A DNA stretch of 64,000 nucleotides from Oegoconia quadripuncta (lineage: Eukaryota; Arthropoda; Insecta; Lepidoptera; Autostichidae). The stretch spans positions 17,667,771 through 17,731,770 of the forward strand of contig OX438743.1 in the NCBI GenBank assembly GCA_949316235.1, in the 5' to 3' direction. A model generated the notes under the pieces. That model searched no databases. It saw nothing but the letters and a program-made list of their open reading frames with translations, and was not told where the DNA came from. The position numbers were made by a program, and so were the translations under genes. Shown piece after piece: positions 47,001 to 53,000 of this stretch (its first letter is position 1; each line of letters opens with the position of its first letter).

Positions 47001-50000
47001 GTAAACCTGGTGGCTCTGGTATCGCCGGAAACGGTGCGGTGACGACGTTAACAGTGATATTAGGTCTGCACATCGAAAATGAGAAGCACTTTGCTACCAG
47101 CCTTCAAAGGAGTCTGAGCTCCACTGTACACATCAACGACTGTGAGTGATTTGGATTACCTACTATCACCGATGCGTGGAAGAATGAGTTATTAGTTAAT
47201 AAGAAGTTGATCATGGGATTTGAGCAAGGAGGAATTATAGACTACTCCGGCTGAGTTCCACAGATTGAACGCAAGGGCCAAGTTGTATTGCATGAGGGTC
47301 GTGCATATGTTTACTTTTCACCAGTAAGCATCTCGGGTTCCATGATCATAATCGAATGCGAATACATTGTCTATTCGCCTATAGTAGCTTACAATAATAA
47401 AGCCATTGGCCGAGCCACCCTTTACCACGCGACTGGCACCATCCCGGTCGCTCGAAACGCCCACACCCTACTCCGACATATATTTAAATCAAAAGTGCAA
47501 CCACAGTCCAAGTTTACGATAATTTAGTAGCATTTGTGTGGTATGATCTACTGTACCATTTCTGATGCTCGTCAAAAGTTCTGATGACAATACATTTATA
47601 TGATATATATGAACTGGTACTGCAGCCAGGATTGTCTCCTCACGGAACTACTTAATTATTAACTAGCACGCATATGACATTTTGTATACCACGGTTAATT
47701 TTAATAGCTAAACATGGTTCTCACGATGACTTGATGCATACGAGTATATTTACAAGCTTTTATTTAACCTACTTCGTAGGGTATATATGTCTGTTCAAAA
47801 TTTGCAAGTCAAATTATAACCATTTCCTGTTGAGCTTAGATTTTGCAGGCTCGTTCAGTTCTGATGACAATACATTTATATCATCATCATAGTCATCACC
47901 AACCCGTAAACATCCCACTGCAGAGATATAGACCTTCCCTTACATTGAGGAAATAAGGGTCATAGTCCGCCACGCTGGCCCAATGCGGGTTGGGGACTTC
48001 ACATACCTTTGAATTTTTATTTCTCAGGCATGCAGGTCTCCTCACGATGTTTTCCTTCACCGTTTAAGAGCAGTCGGAAAAATGCACATAAGTCATTAAA
48101 TTAAATTTAAAAACTCATTGGTACATAGCCTGCCTGGGGATCGAAGCTGGACCTTCCAAATTGGGAGACTGTGTCTCCTCCATTGAGCCACCGACGCTCT
48201 CACATTTATATGATAGACATTAACTGATACTGCAGAGGATTGTCTTCTCAAGAGGGAACTCTTCAATGATTAGTAGTACGGATACAATATTTTGCATTGT
48301 GGAGTATTAAAAGCTTGTATTTAAAAGTATTTGTAATGTAAAACTTATCTAAACATGTAGCAACATTATTTTGAATTGATAACTACTGGGATAACTATTA
48401 CAATATGTGCAAGTATAGTGGCAATGCCTACTCTACCGAAGTAAACGGGCCATCAGTGTTGTGGTTTTAACATAATAACGGCAAGCGCTCTCTTGAAGCA
48501 AATAAAGATGTGGATTTAAGTATACTCTACTTTGTTCATTCAGTATGATGATAATAGTTCTAATAATGATTAGAACTATTATTTAGCAAGTATGGCTTTA
48601 TTATTCGTAAAGAGTTGTTAAATATTTAAGCGTCTATAAATGACCTTATCCGATATCGAAAACTGACGTACCCCAATAAGAATTTGATTTATAAATAGTT
48701 GTTCTTTTAGATACTTATACCTATTATGATATTCTATTAGATAGATATAAAGCTTTATTAAATCCATTTCACGACACAAACAATCAGGTATTTATACTAC
48801 AGAAACAAGAATTAAAAGGGTTTATCCCATAAGTCATTCCATTCATTCCGAAATGAATAAACCGATTCTAATGAAACTTTATACGTATAAGCAGGATACA
48901 TAGATCTAAAAAGTTAGTAGTAAACATTTTCAAAATATCGAACTTAAAATATATATTGCATTGCATTTTTTCTGTTAATATGGAAACTTAAAATGGCTCT
49001 GTTATATTATTAAATTCTTTATTGCACACAAAAATAAAATACAAAGAACATTTAACATAGATGACGAAGTGTACAAAGGCGGTCTTATTTAGTTTCAATT
49101 ACTTACTCTTTTTTGAAAATATAATTTTTATATTTATATTATGTTTTTCAACAAATTTGGACTAGAAAATTTGTATGAAACATATGATAAACCCTCTTAA
49201 GTACAAAAAGAAAGGAACATTGTGTTTGTGGTCTAATTGTCGGTGTCGCAAAGTGGCTCCAACTCACCATGGATTGTCGCTGTTGCACTACAACGCTGCT
49301 TTTCAGTGGACACATACGTAAATAATAAAAATCCAACAAAGACCATTCAGATATCATAAAATTTAACCCTGCTACCTTAATTGTATTACCGGCTGTACAA
49401 ATTATTATGGTACACAGGGATATTAAGGTAATAAGTATTTAAAAACCAAAAAATTCGACAGCATATTTTGTATTTTGCGGACGCCATGTTAGATTTTTTA
49501 CCATAAAATGTATTCTCTGATACTCCAAGTATCAAGACGAATCTAACGGCACCATACACTTAGAAATCGGTCAACGTTAAAGCTACAGGATGCGCCAAAG
49601 GAAAGGAACATACATAATATAATAATATAATATTTCGGACACTTACACCAATCATCCAGTCCCAAACTAAGCAAAGCTTGTACTATGGATACTAGATAAC
49701 GGATAAACATACATAAATATTTATATAAACATCCAAGACTCGGGAATAAATGTTCGTATTCATCACACAAATATTTACCCCTCGCGGGATTCGAACCCGC
49801 AACCGTTGGTTTCGCTGATAGGGTCACTATCCACTACACCAATCGGTCGTCAAATACATACATACTTACATACATACACACATATACACATCAAATACAT
49901 ACATACTTCATAAATACACTCTACAAACAATACCTTCCTTTCTTGAAAAGTTATGGGTATTGACAAACCTGAGTAATTTAATAATATTGATAGTGTAAGA

Positions 50001-53000
50001 CTATTACGAACAAATCTGAATTAAATATAGTAGTATAGTACCTATAAAAAATTGATAGATAGATAGATAAAGCCTTTATTTGTTTCCACAGTCATACACA
50101 TACATTTAGCTTATACATATTGATACACAGATAAGGTAACACATTCACAACAATAACATAATATTGTAACACTAAAATTGGTGCCTAAGATATTTTATGT
50201 TTTAAAAATTAGACATCAGTTATTCGTAAATATCTGCCTGCCGTTCATGCACTATTATTTTGTCCTTGAAGATATATAAACCTTTGGAAAATTTTACTCT
50301 TCACATTCCTACATAATCAACATACAAGTGGGTGTACAGATAACTATAGGCAGACGTAATTGTGAGCAAGTTGTTGTTTACTTTATTAATGGATACATAA
50401 AAATTAGCATGTAATGTTTACCAGTGCATTGACAAAGACAAGAAATACTTACGAGTATAAATTAAAAATTTAGAAAACCTCCGACACTATTGTTTGAATA
50501 CACACAACATCACGACCTTCATCCCAAATGGGGTGGGCAGAGATATACCAAGCAATAGTGTTTGGGAGTTTCAAACATTAAGAATTTAATAATTGAAACA
50601 ACATCCATGGTTCACATTGTGAAATGTACAGAAACGCATACGTGACAGGGGGTGAGCCCATCGCCGTTGATATGTGCAAATCTATAGATATTTTTTGGTG
50701 GAAAGTCCCATAGTCGCTGCTTACGACACCCACGGGTGGAGAAACATTGTTTGAACAAATGATTATATCATCCAGGTAGACCTGGACCCAAAGATAGTAT
50801 TAACAGCGAATATCTTCGAAACCACTTAACCGATTTCCATTATACATGGCTAAGAACGTGTATCCGGGCTTAATCTTAAATATAATAAAAAAAATTAGAA
50901 AACCCTCAAAAGACTAACTTCTAAATACACCAAAAACAATGTCAAAAGTAAATATCTGCGAAACGTCTAATCGATTCTCATTAAATATGGCTAATAACCA
51001 CTCCCCTCCTTTAGTCTTTCATATAAAAAAACGCACTCAAATTACCGCGCATTACTAAGATACGTCTGGCCAAAGACTGGACACACACACACAACGCCAA
51101 CAAACACATACACCCATGTTTTTCGTGCGATTAAGTAAGGTTAAGTGGGTTAGTGAACGGGTAACGGAAAAGGCGGAAGAAAAATTAATCAATTATGAAG
51201 AAATCCATAGAAAAACAAAAGCCTCGCCGATCTAAGTTGAAGCTACAGTAGGCATGGCACAAAGCTCGAAGAACTATAGTTAATATACCAAATATTCGCA
51301 CTAAGAAATTCGACTCTTCATTCATAATACGAACAGCCAAGACATGGAATTCCCTCCCTGCGTCAGTCTTTTCTGAATCTTATGTAGGTACTTGCGAATA
51401 TTATGTACGTACGAAAAAAAATTTCTGCATTCCCAAAAATTAGTAATAAGCATAACTTAAAATTTGAGATATAAGGACAAATTAGCCACCCCTATGTTCA
51501 GACTGAGCAAAGTTAATACATCATTTATGGGACACTGTATACGGTTTTATAACCTTATACCTGACATTAACATTAATCTAAATGAAAAACAATTTAAAAA
51601 CCATGTCAAAACAACATTAACAAAAAAGGTTATCACAAAATTTGTGACTACCAGAATGACAAAAACGCTTGGTATGGTTGTATAATTTTATATATATGAA
51701 GAAAAAGAAAAGAAGGAAAGAAAAATGATCCAGTGGGTTTCTTGCGCCGCTTCTTTTCCCGCAGAATATTTCCCTTTCCGAAGCGGTGGTAGCATGGACA
51801 TACTGACTGACCGAAAAATGCTTAAGCCCTATTTTTATTTCCAGTAGATTTAAATTGACATTCAACAAATGATATCATGTATCTTACGTTGAAATAAATA
51901 CTTGAAGTTTGAAGTTTAAAAAATCCTACAACCTTGGGATATTCAAAAGCAGAGTGAATAGTCATTTACTGAGATCGCGTACTTCATCTTCGACCACATC
52001 GTCACTTTCCATCACATGAGATTGTGGTCCAGATTATCATAAAAAAAATAAAACTGGTAGCGACAAGCATAATGTATGACGCCCGACCACTAACTAGGTC
52101 GTGGGCAGCCGTTGGATTCAGGTCGCTTCCAACTGGTCAAAATCAAAAAAACAAAATCAAAAATGTTTTTATTTCGTAAGTTATAAGAATAACATTTGAA
52201 ATCGTCATGACATACAGTTATCGCTCATTCACTAGGCAGTCTCCCCAGAGAAGAACGAGCAAGAAACTCCAGGGTTGCTCTTTTTAAAAAAGTCAATACA
52301 AATACAATTTGAAATAATTGTAAAATTTATGATTCGACAAAGAAGTCGCTCTGGAAGTCTATGGTGGGAGGTCTATGTACAGCGGTGGACGTCCTATGGC
52401 TGATATGATAATGATAACGTATACATATTTTAGAAAAGTTTGTGATGAGTAATGATGAGGATGAGATATTAACGGATGTTCAAATATTTTCTGTGATTAT
52501 GCTTTTCGGGTTCAATCCTCAAGCAGGCCATTGAGTTTTTAAATTTAATTTAATTACTTATGTGCATTTATGCGACTGCTCTTGAACGGTGAAGGAAAAC
52601 ATCGTGAGGAAACCTGTATGCTTGAGAAAAAAAATATCTAAGGCATGTAAAGTCCCCAACCCGCATTGAGCCAGCGTGGCGGCCTATGGCCCCATATTCC
52701 CTCAATATGTCTATATCCCTGCAGTGGGATGTTAATGATGCTTTTCGGGTAGATGCTTGTTTGCTTGTCAGCGAAACCAAGGTTGCGGGTTTGAACTCTC
52801 GAGGGTAAGTTTGTGTGATGAATACGAACATATTCCCGAGTCTTGGATATTTATATAAATATTTATGTATGTTTAATTATTTAAATTCGTATTTGGAACT
52901 AGATCATTGGTGTAGGTAAATGTCCGAAATATTTATTTTTCGGAACAACAAAAACAGTTAATTGACCCATTTACTATGCGATAGTGACTGATACTCACTA

